Below are positions 26,346 to 34,848 of a DNA stretch of 40,877 nucleotides, piece after piece. The position numbers and the translations under genes were made by a program. The DNA lies in contig JAABUD010000157.1 of the NCBI GenBank assembly GCA_011389555.1, positions 1-40,877 of the forward strand. Direction: 5' to 3'. The notes beneath the pieces were generated by a model. It saw only the letters and a list, made by a program, of their open reading frames with translations, had not been told where the DNA came from and made no database searches. This DNA is from Desulfotignum sp. (lineage in GTDB: Bacteria > Desulfobacterota > Desulfobacteria > Desulfobacterales > Desulfobacteraceae). The stretch's first letter is position 1; each line of letters begins with the position of its first letter.

Positions 26346-26372
26346 GAACCTCGTCGGTCACATATATCCAGT
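26325..26372. promoter_or_regulatory. Pair of NrdR-like boxes
   Basis: The first box (26325-26340) matches the NrdR consensus acaCwATATaTwGtgt at about 11 of 16 positions. The second (26357-26372) shares the ATATAT core and matches about 8 of 16. The ATATAT cores start at 26330 and 26362, 32 bp or three helical turns apart, the spacing expected for paired NrdR boxes. The second box is weak. Confidence 0.45.
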
Positions 26373-26438
26373 CGGGATACCCTGTGTCAACACAACGCAA
26401 CCATATGTCAATTTGAATCTGATTTCAAGAGGTGGGCC

Positions 26439-28532
26439 ATGTTTGAACAAATAAAGAAACGGGATGGGCGGATCACTGCATTTGATTCTTCGAAAATCAC
26501 CACTGCCATTGAAAAAGCCGGTCTGGCAACGGGTGAATTCAACGGCAGAGAAGCCAAAAGACTGACCCTCAGGGTGTTGACCCTGGCCCGGGATCTGCAG
26601 CTGGGGCCGGTGCCGGAAGTGGAAGAGATCCAGGACATCGTGGAACGGGTCCTGCTGGATTCCCCGTTCTACAAGACGGCCAAGGCGTATATCATCTACC
26701 GGGAGCAGCACAATCAGATCCGGCGGATCGCCATCCGGGAAAACGTGGACCTCATGGAATCCTATATCTCCCAGATGGACTGGAAGGTCAAGGAAAACAG
26801 CAACATGAGCTATTCCCTCCAGGGTCTGAACAATTACATCTCTTCAGACATCACCGCGGAATACTGGCTCAACAAAATCTATCCCCCGCCCGTGCGGGAA
26901 GCCCATTACAACGGGGATATCCACCTCCATGATTTAAGCCTGCTGTCGGTGTACTGTGTAGGCTGGGATCTCCAGGACCTGCTTCTGGAAGGGTTCAAGG
27001 GCGTGGCCGGCAAGGTGGAATCCTCACCGCCCAAACATTTCAGAAGCGCCCTGGGCCAGATTGTCAACTTTTTCTACACCCTCCAGGGGGAAGCGGCCGG
27101 TGCCCAGGCCATGTCCAATTTCGACACCCTGCTGGCCCCGTTTGTCAGAGAGGACCAGCTCAGTGAAAAAGAGGTCAAGCAGGCCCTCCAGGAATTTGTC
27201 TTCAACATCAACATCCCCACCCGGGTGGGATTTCAGACCCCGTTCACCAATATCACCATGGACCTGAACGTGCCGGCCACGCTCAAGGATTCGGCGGTCA
27301 TCATCGGCGGCAAATACCGGGAAGACACCTATGCCGGGTATCAAAAAGAGATGGACATGATCAACGCCGCCTTTGCCGCGGTCATGATGGAAGGGGATGC
27401 CAGGGGCCGGGTCTTTACTTTTCCCATTCCCACCTACAACATCACCCGGGATTTTGACTGGCACAACCCCAATCTGGAAAACATCTGGAAAATGACCGGC
27501 AAATACGGGATTCCCTATTTCTCCAACTTTGTCAACTCCGATATGTCACCCGAAGATGCCCGGTCCATGTGCTGCCGCCTGCGCCTGGACAACCGGGAGC
27601 TGCGCAAACGGGGCGGGGGCCTGTTCGGCGCCAACCCTTTGACCGGGTCCATCGGCGTGGTCACCCTGAACCTGCCCCGGATCGGATATCTGGCGGACAA
27701 TGAAACCGATTTTTTCCAGCGCCTGGATCAGTTGACCCGGGTGGCAGCCGACTCTCTGAGTATCAAGCGCAAGATTCTGGAAAAATTCACCGAAGGCGAG
27801 CTGTATCCCTATTCCAAGTTCTACTTACGAAAAATCAAGGAAAACACGGGAGTCTACTGGCGCAATCATTTTTCCACCATCGGTATTCTGGGCATGAACG
27901 AAGCCTGCATCAATTTCATGGACCAGGGCATTGCCACCCCGGACGGCCAGGCATTTGCCGTGCGGGTCATGGACCATCTGCGCAATACCATCGAACAGCT
28001 CCAGGCGGAAACAAACGAGATCTTCAACCTGGAAGCCACCCCGGCCGAAGGCACCACTTACCGGTTCGCGAGCATGGACAAAAAGAAATTCTCAGACATC
28101 ATCTGTGCCAATGAAGCGGAATACCGGCAGGGCAGTGATCCCTTCTATACCAACTCCACCCACCTGCCGGTGAATTACACGGATGATCTGTTCGAGGCTC
28201 TGGAACTCCAGGATCCCTTGCAGACCAAATATACCGGCGGCACGGTGCAGCACCTGTTTTTAGGCGAAGAAGTCAGTGACACCCGTGTGGTCAAAGAATT
28301 GGTGAACAAGGTATCCAACACCTTTCAACTGCCTTATTTCACTTTGACCCCCACCTTTTCCATCTGCCCGGCCCATGGATACATTGCCGGAGAACACCCG
28401 ACCTGTGATACCTGCCACGCAGACACGGAAATCTATTCCCGGGTGGTGGGATACCTGCGGCCCGTTGCCCAGTGGAACAACGGCAAGCAGACGGAGTTTG
28501 CCATGCGCAAAACATTTACTGTGGATTCGTGA
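26439..28532 (+). CDS. nrdD: Anaerobic (class III) ribonucleoside-triphosphate reductase
   Basis: NrdD reduces NTPs to dNTPs using a glycyl radical and is active only without oxygen. The 697-residue protein has an N-terminal ATP-cone allosteric domain (about 1-95). The 10-stranded barrel core has HLHDLSLLSVYCVG and a GVVTLNLPRIGYLA segment. The C-terminal zinc site has ICPAHGYIAGEH and CDTC. The glycyl radical is G671 in YSRVVGYLRPV. The gene is followed two bases later by nrdG. NrdR-like sites upstream suggest dATP/ATP-responsive repression. Confidence 0.97.
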   Translation: MFEQIKKRDGRITAFDSSKITTAIEKAGLATGEFNGREAKRLTLRVLTLARDLQLGPVPEVEEIQDIVERVLLDSPFYKTAKAYIIYREQHNQIRRIAIRENVDLMESYISQMDWKVKENSNMSYSLQGLNNYISSDITAEYWLNKIYPPPVREAHYNGDIHLHDLSLLSVYCVGWDLQDLLLEGFKGVAGKVESSPPKHFRSALGQIVNFFYTLQGEAAGAQAMSNFDTLLAPFVREDQLSEKEVKQALQEFVFNINIPTRVGFQTPFTNITMDLNVPATLKDSAVIIGGKYREDTYAGYQKEMDMINAAFAAVMMEGDARGRVFTFPIPTYNITRDFDWHNPNLENIWKMTGKYGIPYFSNFVNSDMSPEDARSMCCRLRLDNRELRKRGGGLFGANPLTGSIGVVTLNLPRIGYLADNETDFFQRLDQLTRVAADSLSIKRKILEKFTEGELYPYSKFYLRKIKENTGVYWRNHFSTIGILGMNEACINFMDQGIATPDGQAFAVRVMDHLRNTIEQLQAETNEIFNLEATPAEGTTYRFASMDKKKFSDIICANEAEYRQGSDPFYTNSTHLPVNYTDDLFEALELQDPLQTKYTGGTVQHLFLGEEVSDTRVVKELVNKVSNTFQLPYFTLTPTFSICPAHGYIAGEHPTCDTCHADTEIYSRVVGYLRPVAQWNNGKQTEFAMRKTFTVDS

Positions 28533-28534
28533 CC

Positions 28535-29236
28535 ATGCACATCCGTGGATTCCAGAAAAATTCGTTGATCGACTTTCCAGGGACCATTGCCTGTGTGGTG
28601 TTTACCATGGGGTGTAATTTCACCTGTCCCTATTGTCACAATCCAGAACTGGCCACCGGCCCGGTACACGGTACCGGCTGCCTGGACACCGCAGACATTC
28701 TTTCTTTTCTGACCGCCCGGAAAGGACTGGTGGACGGGATGGTCATCACCGGGGGCGAACCCTGCCTGCAGCCGGATCTGATCGATTTCATCCAGCAGAT
28801 CAGACAAACGGGGGCTGCCGTCAAGCTGGACACCAACGGATCGCGGCCAAAGGTTCTGTCCCGGCTGCTCGACCGATCCCTGGTGGATTATGTGGCCATG
28901 GACATCAAGACCGGACCGGACAACTACCCGGATCTCATGAAATCCGCCGCTGGCATGGACGCGGTGTCACAAAGCATGCGTCTCATCATGGAGTCCGCGC
29001 CTGCCTATGAATTTCGAACCACCTGTGTGCGGCCGTTTATCGATGCCGGGATCATGGAACAGATTGCCACACAGATCCAGGGGGCCCGACGGTATGTTCT
29101 ACAGAAATGTGTCCGCCGCGGCCCCATGATGGATCCGCAATTTTCACAGAACCCGGATCATTTTTTTTCGGATCCGGAGATCCTGGCACTGAAATCCATT
29201 GTCGAAGGAATGGTTCAGGAAGTGATGATCCGGTAA
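28535..29236 (+). CDS. nrdG: Anaerobic ribonucleotide reductase activating protein
   Basis: A radical SAM enzyme that generates the glycyl radical on NrdD. The 233-residue protein has the [4Fe-4S]-binding CxxxCxxC as GCNFTCPYCHN (C27, C31, C34) and the GGE motif (VITGGEPCLQPDL). I start at the ATG at 28535, two bases after the nrdD stop: MHIRGFQKNSLIDFPG is the usual N-terminus of this family. An open frame extends further upstream to 28472 but lies inside nrdD and is not expected to be translated. Its position confirms the nrdDG operon. Confidence 0.95.
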   Translation: MHIRGFQKNSLIDFPGTIACVVFTMGCNFTCPYCHNPELATGPVHGTGCLDTADILSFLTARKGLVDGMVITGGEPCLQPDLIDFIQQIRQTGAAVKLDTNGSRPKVLSRLLDRSLVDYVAMDIKTGPDNYPDLMKSAAGMDAVSQSMRLIMESAPAYEFRTTCVRPFIDAGIMEQIATQIQGARRYVLQKCVRRGPMMDPQFSQNPDHFFSDPEILALKSIVEGMVQEVMIR

Positions 29237-29255
29237 CATACACGAATGATACCGG

Positions 29256-29771
29256 TCACGTCCTGTCATTCGACAAAAAATGAATGATTTTTTTCGCCAC
29301 CTGCTCTGGAAGTTGCTTTTTGCAGTGACAAACCTGATCCGCATATTTTTCATACAAAGGGACCCGTTCCCGGTACAGATCATCAATGCTTTTCCCCGGG
29401 GAGATGGCCACCCCCCGGGTGATCACATCCGACAACCGGGTTTTGAGAACATCCAGATCGATGGCCAGGTAAACGATGGTACAGGTTTCAGCCAGATGCT
29501 GCATGGTCTCGGGTCTGTATACCACACTGCCGCCGGTGGCTATCACATGACGGATGCAGTGGATATCCAGAAGATGCTGTTTCTCGATTTCCAGAAATTG
29601 TTCCAGACCCTGGCGGGCAATGATCTGGGCCAGGGTCTGATCCTCTTTTGCCTGAATAAGGATATCCGTATCCACGAAATCAAACCCCATTTTTTTTGCC
29701 AGCAACACCCCCACCGTGCTTTTTCCCACAGCCGGCATACCAATCAATGCAACATTCTTTGTATTTTTCAT
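29256..29771 (-). CDS. aroK: Shikimate kinase
   Basis: It phosphorylates shikimate at the 3-hydroxyl in aromatic amino-acid biosynthesis. The product has Walker A GMPAVGKST, the substrate-binding VDTD (FVDTDILI), the GGS loop (ATGGSVV) and the lid arginine region (RERVPLYEKYAD). I use the ATG at 29771 (171 aa), preceded by CAGG; an in-frame TTG at 29795 would add eight residues. It converges with nrdG (19-bp gap) and is divergent from mobB. Confidence 0.92.
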   Translation of the reverse strand: MKNTKNVALIGMPAVGKSTVGVLLAKKMGFDFVDTDILIQAKEDQTLAQIIARQGLEQFLEIEKQHLLDIHCIRHVIATGGSVVYRPETMQHLAETCTIVYLAIDLDVLKTRLSDVITRGVAISPGKSIDDLYRERVPLYEKYADQVCHCKKQLPEQVAKKIIHFLSNDRT

Positions 29772-29896
29772 CAATTCAACCTGAATATTCTGCAATATAA
29801 TACTTTTTCATATCAAAAAATTCAATTAAACATACATACTATCCTTTCTTTGTCTTTGCAAGCCTAAACAACCGGACCCTGCCAACCCCACAGACC

Positions 29897-29925
29897 TTGA
29901 CTTTCCCTGCCATGAGAACTATGGT
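29897..29925 (+). promoter_or_regulatory. mobB: Candidate promoter for mobB
   Basis: TTGACT (29897-29902) and TATGGT (29920-29925) are separated by 17 bp, about 40 bp before the preferred mobB ATG at 29964. Confidence 0.45.
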
Positions 29926-29963
29926 AGTTGAAAACAACCCAATATACACAAAGAAAACAGCCG

Positions 29964-30461
29964 ATGATACCGCCGATTGTCTCCATAGCCGGAAAATCCA
30001 ATGCCGGAAAAACCACTTTTGCTGTGAAACTGATTACCGAACTCACTCAAAGAGGGTATCGGGTCGGATCGGTCAAACACACCCATCACGACATCGACCT
30101 GGACCGCAGGGGAAAAGACAGCTGGCGGCATAAACAGGCCGGAGCGAAAACCACCCTGTTGGTCACGGATCAACAAGTCGCCATGGTCAAAGATGATCCA
30201 CGGCCCGATATTGAAAAAATGCGATCCTATCTGTCGGATATGGATCTGATTCTGGCGGAAGGATTCAAACGGCAGCCATTGCCCAAAATCGAAGTGTTCC
30301 GGACCGGCGGCCCCCGGGATCATCCTTTATTCCTGGATCATCCCGACCTGATCGCATTGGTGACGGATGCGGCGTTCACCCCGCGGACCCCTGTTTTCGG
30401 ATTGACTGATATCGGCGCCGTGGCCACGTTCATCCAGAAACGTTATCTGAATCACCCATGA
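29964..30461 (+). CDS. mobB: Molybdopterin-guanine dinucleotide biosynthesis protein MobB
   Basis: A P-loop GTPase that assists attachment of GMP to molybdopterin, needed for enzymes such as formate dehydrogenases. The product (165 aa from ATG 29964; an open frame starts at TTG 29928) has IAGKSNAGKTT (Walker A), VKHTHHDIDLD, the LAEGFKRQPLPKIEVFR segment and the DHPDLIALVTD region, all standard for MobB. The stop overlaps the ATG of the next gene (ATGA). MobA is not in the window. Confidence 0.93.
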   Translation: MIPPIVSIAGKSNAGKTTFAVKLITELTQRGYRVGSVKHTHHDIDLDRRGKDSWRHKQAGAKTTLLVTDQQVAMVKDDPRPDIEKMRSYLSDMDLILAEGFKRQPLPKIEVFRTGGPRDHPLFLDHPDLIALVTDAAFTPRTPVFGLTDIGAVATFIQKRYLNHP

Positions 30462-31330
30462 GAGCCGGTTTGTATACCATGAACCGGATCAGTGCCATTC
30501 TCTGGGTTTGCTTTTTGATCACCAGCCACACCGGACCGGCATTCAGCGTCACGGACATGGAATCCCATCATTGCATGACCTCTTTGGACCCGGGAACCAT
30601 CAACTGGACCACCGGCACCGTCACTGTAACGGGCAGGGCGGCCCCCATCATCAATCCGGACAATATTCATGAGGCCGATCCCGGAGCGGCCCGGGCCGAT
30701 GCCAACCGCCGGCTCATCGACATACTCAAACAGATCACCATCTACAACAATCTGACCGTCGGGGAGTTTGCAGCCGAAAACGATGCCATCATGGCTGGAA
30801 TTGAAAAAACCGCCCGGGATGCCGTCATCGTCCGCCAGTATTACACATCGGCCCTGGATGTGGAATTAACGGTCCAGGCACGGATTCTGGGAGGATTTCT
30901 TCAACTCGTCCTGCCCGATGACATCCGGCAGATCCCGAAAATCAATCCGGACGTTCTCTCCGATACTCAGATGGAAGCGGTGAAAATCCCTTTCACCGGG
31001 CTGGTTTTAGATGTCCGGGAGCTGGATTTCGAGCCGGTACTCTACCCGGTCATTGTCAGTGAGCAGGGGCGAACCATTTACTCCGCCGTGTTCATCAGCC
31101 GGGAATTTGCGGTACAGCACGGGGTTTGCAAATATGTGTGTGCCATGGACCCTGCGTTGCAGGATCCCCGTGTGGGCAGCCATCCCCTGGTGATCAAAGG
31201 ACTCCGAACATCCGGCAAGGAGAATACCGCCATTGTCATCAGCACGGCGGATGCCAAACAGATCGAACAGGCCACGGAACGGCATCAGTTCTTGAAACAA
31301 TGCCGGGTCATGTTCGTCACAGAAAATTGA
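30458..31330 (+). CDS. Exported LPP20/FlgT-like hypothetical protein
   Basis: The 290-residue product has an N-terminal signal sequence; an alternative ATG at 30479 would give a cleaner one, beginning MNRISAILW. It then carries GTVTVTGRAAPI and ARADANRRLIDILKQIT, resembling the LPP20-like fold of outer-membrane-associated proteins. The later segment FTGLVLDVRELDFEPVLYPV resembles the 'TGLVIDARGL' strand seen in FlgT-related proteins. The ending gives IVISTADAKQIEQATERHQF. It overlaps mobB by four bases, but the link is probably only transcriptional. Function unknown. Confidence 0.7.
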   Translation: MRAGLYTMNRISAILWVCFLITSHTGPAFSVTDMESHHCMTSLDPGTINWTTGTVTVTGRAAPIINPDNIHEADPGAARADANRRLIDILKQITIYNNLTVGEFAAENDAIMAGIEKTARDAVIVRQYYTSALDVELTVQARILGGFLQLVLPDDIRQIPKINPDVLSDTQMEAVKIPFTGLVLDVRELDFEPVLYPVIVSEQGRTIYSAVFISREFAVQHGVCKYVCAMDPALQDPRVGSHPLVIKGLRTSGKENTAIVISTADAKQIEQATERHQFLKQCRVMFVTEN

Positions 31331-31358
31331 AACCTATAACACATGCCAAGGATTACTT

Positions 31359-31952
31359 ATGTCAGATTTTATTCCGAACCGGGAAGATGCCCTGGTCCTG
31401 CTGAAAAAATACAACCAGAAACCCGGCCTGATCCGCCATGCCCTTGCCGTGGAAGCGGTCATGGCCCATTTTGCACAAAAATTCGAAGAAGACCCGGAAA
31501 AATGGCGGGTTGTCGGTCTGGTGCACGACCTGGATTACGAACAGTTTCCCGACGAACACTGCCACAAATGTGTGGAACTGTTTCAAGAACACGGCTGGCC
31601 CGAAGACTATATCCGGGCCGTCATCAGCCATGGGTGGGGCATCTGCACGGATGTCGAACCCCGGACCCGTCTGGAGAGAACCCTGTACGCCATTGATGAA
31701 CTCACCGGGCTTGTGGCCAGTGCGGCCCTGGTCCGGCCGTCCAAAAGCATCCTGGACCTCAAGACCAAGTCCGTGAAAAAAAAGTTCAAGGACAAGGCGT
31801 TTGCCGCCGGCGTGGACCGGGAAGTGATCAAAAAAGGAGCGGAAAGGCTGGACATGGATCTGTCGGATCTGATCACCGAAGTGATTGCCGGCATGCAGCC
31901 CGTGGCCGATTCGATCGGACTCAGGGGGGATATCCCGGACCCGGCTGCCTGA
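31359..31952 (+). CDS. HD-domain hydrolase (HDIG type)
   Basis: The 197-residue protein belongs to the small HD-domain hydrolases. The metal-binding residues H27 (LIRHALAVE) and the HD pair H56-D57 (GLVHDLDYEQFP) are present. A further histidine lies in VISHGWG, and the distal aspartate probably lies in AIDELTGL. Such proteins are metal-dependent phosphohydrolases acting on nucleotides or phosphate esters; the substrate here is unknown. It lies 28 bp after the LPP20-like gene. Confidence 0.85.
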   Translation: MSDFIPNREDALVLLKKYNQKPGLIRHALAVEAVMAHFAQKFEEDPEKWRVVGLVHDLDYEQFPDEHCHKCVELFQEHGWPEDYIRAVISHGWGICTDVEPRTRLERTLYAIDELTGLVASAALVRPSKSILDLKTKSVKKKFKDKAFAAGVDREVIKKGAERLDMDLSDLITEVIAGMQPVADSIGLRGDIPDPAA

Positions 31953-31975
31953 CCCGTTCCCGGGAGGTCGATGTT

Positions 31976-32301
31976 TCAGTGGGCCAGGGCCGTGGCAATG
32001 GTTTCGGCCATGCGGACCATGTTGTCCAGGTAATCAGGGGCCAGCGGATTGATGGACACCACGGCGCCGTCGATCGTTTCCGCAATTTTTCGGGCCGCAT
32101 GGGCCGGGGTGGGCAAACAGGTGGCCGGACTGTTGCCGGGGGTCACCAGCACCGCCACCTCTGCCAGGTCACGGGCGATCCGTTCCACAAAGTATTTCTG
32201 GGGCACAATACTGACAAACACCTGCAGCTTTTCTTCGGCAAACAGGCCGGTTCCTGTGAAAAACACCATCACGGCTGCCAGTGTCAGAGATTGACGCGCA
32301 T
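31976..32301 (-). pseudogene. Wrecked ZnuA-type zinc/metal ABC transporter substrate-binding protein
   Basis: A 98-residue open frame (31976-32272) joins the N-terminus of a ZnuA-type protein (EEKLQVFVSIVPQKYFVERI, then TPGNSPATCLPTP) directly to its C-terminus (VVSINPLAPDYLDNMVRMAE). The family is about 300 residues, so roughly 200 internal codons, including the metal-binding centre, are missing. The signal peptide is also broken. An ATG at 32301 with an upstream AGGATTACAGG reads MRVNL-stop, while SLTLAAVMVFFTG continues one frame over, consistent with a one-base deletion. No permease or ATPase gene is adjacent. It is best read as a relic, although an internal GTG could still give a short product. 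Confidence 0.85.
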
Positions 32302-32345
32302 CCTGTAATCCTTTTTGGATATGGCTGAATCAATTACAAAAAACA

Positions 32346-32957
32346 TCAACCCGCCAGTTTTCCCGCAATTTCCGCCACATGCCTTCCCTGGAACCGGGCC
32401 CCTTCCAGTTCATTTTCAGAGGGCATCCGTGCCCCGTCTCCTCCGGCAATGGTGGATGCGCCATAGGGAGACCCGCCGGTGATCTCATCGATGCGCATCT
32501 GGCCCTGGAAAGCATAGGGCAGCCCCACCACCACAAACCCGTGGTGCAGCAGTGTGGTATGGAAAGACAGGATGGTGGATTCCTGTCCCCCATGCTGGGT
32601 GGCGGTGCTCACAAACACACTGCCCACCTTGCCGATCAAAGAACCATTGGCCCACAGCCGGCCGGTGGCATCCAGAAACTGCCGCATCTGGCCGCACATA
32701 TTACCGAACCGGGTAGGAGTGCCGAATATCAAGGCATCCGCTTTCTCCAGCTCTTCCACCGTGCACACCGGCACATGGGCAAACGCTTTTTTTGCCTCCA
32801 CCGCTCCCATTTTTTCCAGCACATCCGCAGAAAGCGTCTCCTGCACCTGCCGGATATCCACGTCAGCGCCTGGAATCTGTTCGGCGCCCCGGGCAACCGC
32901 TCTGGCCATCTCATACACATGTCCATAGGTGGAATAAAACACGATCAGAATTTTCAT
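32346..32957 (-). CDS. wrbA: NAD(P)H:quinone oxidoreductase, WrbA family
   Basis: A flavodoxin-fold FMN protein that reduces quinones by two electrons, protecting from redox cycling. The 203-residue product has [17 protein letters not shown] (FMN phosphate loop), [18 protein letters not shown] and [12 protein letters not shown], all WrbA hallmarks, plus the C-terminal [22 protein letters not shown] ribosome-binding site precedes the ATG. It is divergent from the DUF2325 gene. Confidence 0.94.
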   Translation of the reverse strand: MKILIVFYSTYGHVYEMARAVARGAEQIPGADVDIRQVQETLSADVLEKMGAVEAKKAFAHVPVCTVEELEKADALIFGTPTRFGNMCGQMRQFLDATGRLWANGSLIGKVGSVFVSTATQHGGQESTILSFHTTLLHHGFVVVGLPYAFQGQMRIDEITGGSPYGASTIAGGDGARMPSENELEGARFQGRHVAEIAGKLAG

Positions 32958-32995
32958 GACAAGATCCTCCTCTCAGATGATAAGAATTAACACGA

Positions 32996-33023
32996 AAAAT
33001 ATGATGCAATAACGGTTTGTCAA
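32996..33023 (-). promoter_or_regulatory. wrbA: Candidate wrbA promoter
   Basis: On the minus strand TTGACA (complement of 33018-33023) and TATTTT (complement of 32996-33001) are 16 bp apart, about 40 bp upstream of the wrbA ATG. Confidence 0.5.
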
Positions 33024-33040
33024 TAATGAATAATTATTTT

Positions 33041-33059
33041 TTAGTTATAGCTAACATTT
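33041..33059. promoter_or_regulatory. DtxR/IdeR-like site upstream of the DUF2325 gene
   Basis: TTAG-TTATAG-CTAAC at 33041-33055 has the TTAG-N6-CTAAC core of the DtxR/IdeR box TTAGGTTAGSCTAACCTAA. Extended to 19 bp it matches about 12 of 19 positions. GTTA/TAAC arms at 33044-33055 add local symmetry. It sits just before TTGACA at 33065-33070. Confidence 0.45.
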
Positions 33060-33064
33060 TTTTA

Positions 33065-33091
33065 TTGACATACTATTGTTTGTTATAATAT
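33065..33091 (+). promoter_or_regulatory. Candidate promoter of the DUF2325 gene
   Basis: Perfect TTGACA (33065-33070) and perfect TATAAT (33084-33089) are only 13 bp apart. TAATAT at 33086-33091 would give a 15-bp spacer. The poor spacing suggests an activator-dependent promoter or a different -35. Confidence 0.4.
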
Positions 33092-33135
33092 GTTTCTGTG
33101 AAATTCATCTCAATCCAACCATGGAGGTAACTATC

Positions 33136-34440
33136 ATGTCAGACACCTTGCACCGGTTTTTACCCATCTGGGAAATTCCGGATCATTTGAAATGCCCGGT
33201 GGCGGGGGCCATGCTCACTGTGGAAAAACACCGGTCCATCCTGAAAAAATGCGGCTATGATGTCAAGTCCATGAAACCCTATGAATACCACCAGAAAATC
33301 ATGCTCAAGCTGGGGGGTGAGAACAATGTCTCCCAAAAAGTGAACAACTTCATCCGGACCCAGTCCGCCGGACAGATGGCCAGGGTTGCCGGCATGGCGG
33401 AACCCGAAATCCGGACCCTGTGGGCAAAGCACCTTGAAACCGGTGATGTGGGGTCGCTGTTCTACGCCATTGTCTCCCACAAAAAAACCAGCCTGGAACT
33501 GCTGGCGGACATCGCCGGCGAGGTCCACATGCAATCACATGCCAACATGACCGAAATTTTCACCATCCGCCGGCAGGTGGCCGGCATAACGGAACAGCTT
33601 GACCGGGAAAAGAAAAAACTGAACGATAAAACCCGGGCACTTAAGGAGATGAGCAAAGCGCGTAAGGCGGATGCCGCAACAATCGGGCACCTGAAAGCCC
33701 GGAACCGGGAGTTGGCTGCCCAGGTGCAGACGCTGCAACCGGATACTGCCACCCAGGCCAAAAACAATGCTGAAAAAAAACAATTCGAGAAAACAATCCA
33801 GACCCTGACTGCGGACCTTGCCCTGGAACAAACCGCGCACCAGGCGCTGATGCAAAAGCACAAAGCCCTTCAGATTGAGCTGTTCAGCCATCAAAGTGAG
33901 CTGGAACTGATCAAAAAAGAGTTCCAGTCCCTGATATCTGCTCTCCGGCCCTCCGGCACCCCACCCTGTCCCCATCCGGCTGAAAATGCCACAGGTTCTG
34001 CCCTCTCTGGTGCCGCCTGCTCCGAGACCATTTGCGCCAAATCCTCCTGCGACCCGGGCAGCTGTTCCTGCGATCACTGCGCCCGGGTCCACTGCAACAA
34101 GGATCACTGCAGCCGGTACAGGCTGTGCGCCAAACGCATTTTCCTGGTGGGCGGCATCACCAAGATGCGGGCCTTTTACAAAAATGTGGTAGAAAACGCC
34201 GGGGGCGAGTTTCATTATCATGACGGGTACATGAAAAACGCCAACGCCGGCCTGGAAGCCAAGGTCAAACGGTGCGACCTGGTGTTGTGTCCGGTGAACT
34301 GCAACAGCCACACCGCCTGCCGGAAAGTCAAGCAATTGTGCAGCCGGCACAACAAACCCCTGAAAATTCTGAGCAGCTCCAGTCTTTCCGCCGTGACCCA
34401 GGCCCTGTTTCAACCGGATGAAGGGGTTACTTTAAACTGA
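33136..34440 (+). CDS. DUF2325 protein with a cysteine-rich segment
   Basis: The start is the ATG at 33136, after a perfect GGAGGT at 33123-33128 (434 aa). Residues about 1-140 are a helical domain (WEIPDHLKCPVAGAMLTVEK). A long coiled coil follows, about 150-265. Residues 278-331 are cysteine-rich, with Cys at 295, 300, 305, 310, 312, 315, 320, 325 and 331. The C-terminal DUF2325 domain (RIFLVGGITKMRAFYKNVVE, GGEFHYHDGY, CDLVLCPVNCNSHTACRKVK) ends the protein. DUF2325 has no firm function. Placement at the head of an iron island next to feoAB suggests a metal-linked regulatory or sensory role, which is inference. Confidence 0.85.
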   Translation: MSDTLHRFLPIWEIPDHLKCPVAGAMLTVEKHRSILKKCGYDVKSMKPYEYHQKIMLKLGGENNVSQKVNNFIRTQSAGQMARVAGMAEPEIRTLWAKHLETGDVGSLFYAIVSHKKTSLELLADIAGEVHMQSHANMTEIFTIRRQVAGITEQLDREKKKLNDKTRALKEMSKARKADAATIGHLKARNRELAAQVQTLQPDTATQAKNNAEKKQFEKTIQTLTADLALEQTAHQALMQKHKALQIELFSHQSELELIKKEFQSLISALRPSGTPPCPHPAENATGSALSGAACSETICAKSSCDPGSCSCDHCARVHCNKDHCSRYRLCAKRIFLVGGITKMRAFYKNVVENAGGEFHYHDGYMKNANAGLEAKVKRCDLVLCPVNCNSHTACRKVKQLCSRHNKPLKILSSSSLSAVTQALFQPDEGVTLN

Positions 34441-34605
34441 CCCCAGTTTTCTTTTTTTCAGAGACATAAAAAAATTTCATTATCCCCTTGACAAAGGAAC
34501 AACCCTGTGAAATATATGGCTTCAATTTTAAGTCCTGACTAACTTAATCTTATTACCAAAACTATTTAATTATAGACTCAATTTAAATGCTAAGACTAAA
34601 ATACT
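34441..34605. promoter_or_regulatory. AT-rich gap between the DUF2325 gene and feoA with a DtxR-like site
   Basis: No ORF is visible. TTAAGT (34528-34533) and ACTTAA (34542-34547) form a perfect 6-bp inverted repeat around 8 bases. The right half, CTAACTTAA (34539-34547), matches the DtxR half-site CTAACCTAA at 8 of 9 positions; the full 19 bp (34529-34547) match about 12. This is the likely control region of feoA-feoB. Confidence 0.5.
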
Positions 34606-34848
34606 ATGACAATTCAAATCACACTTGATCAGCTCACACCCGGCACCTGCTGCACCATCACCGGGCTGTCTGCAGCCAACATGCTGGGGCAGCGCCTTCT
34701 GGACATGGGAATTTTTCCGGGCCTGACGTTGCGGGTGATCCGCAACGCCCCTCTCGAAGATCCCATGCAGGTGGAGATCGAAAGATATTCCATCAGCCTG
34801 CGCCATGAAGAGGCCCGGTTCGTGGAGGTTGAGGCGGATGGGGACTGA
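34606..34848 (+). CDS. feoA: Ferrous iron transport protein FeoA (system 2)
   Basis: The 80-residue SH3-like FeoA protein is standard in length, with LTPGTCCTITGL, LLDMGIFPGLTLRVI, APLEDPMQVEIE and YSISLRHEEARFVEV. FeoA is a cytoplasmic partner of FeoB needed for full transport. Its stop codon lies inside the start of feoB (overlap 34838-34848), so the two are translated in a coupled manner. This differs from iron system 1, where FeoA domains are fused to Fur. Confidence 0.95.
   Translation: MTIQITLDQLTPGTCCTITGLSAANMLGQRLLDMGIFPGLTLRVIRNAPLEDPMQVEIERYSISLRHEEARFVEVEADGD

Noticed and set aside
28472-28534. Upstream extension of nrdG
   Set aside because: The extension overlaps nrdD in another frame. 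The family N-terminus and spacing fit the ATG at 28535.
33022-33040. Possible classical Fur box before the DUF2325 gene
   Set aside because: Only about 10 of 19 positions match the Fur consensus in very AT-rich DNA. The DtxR-like site next to it is a better description.
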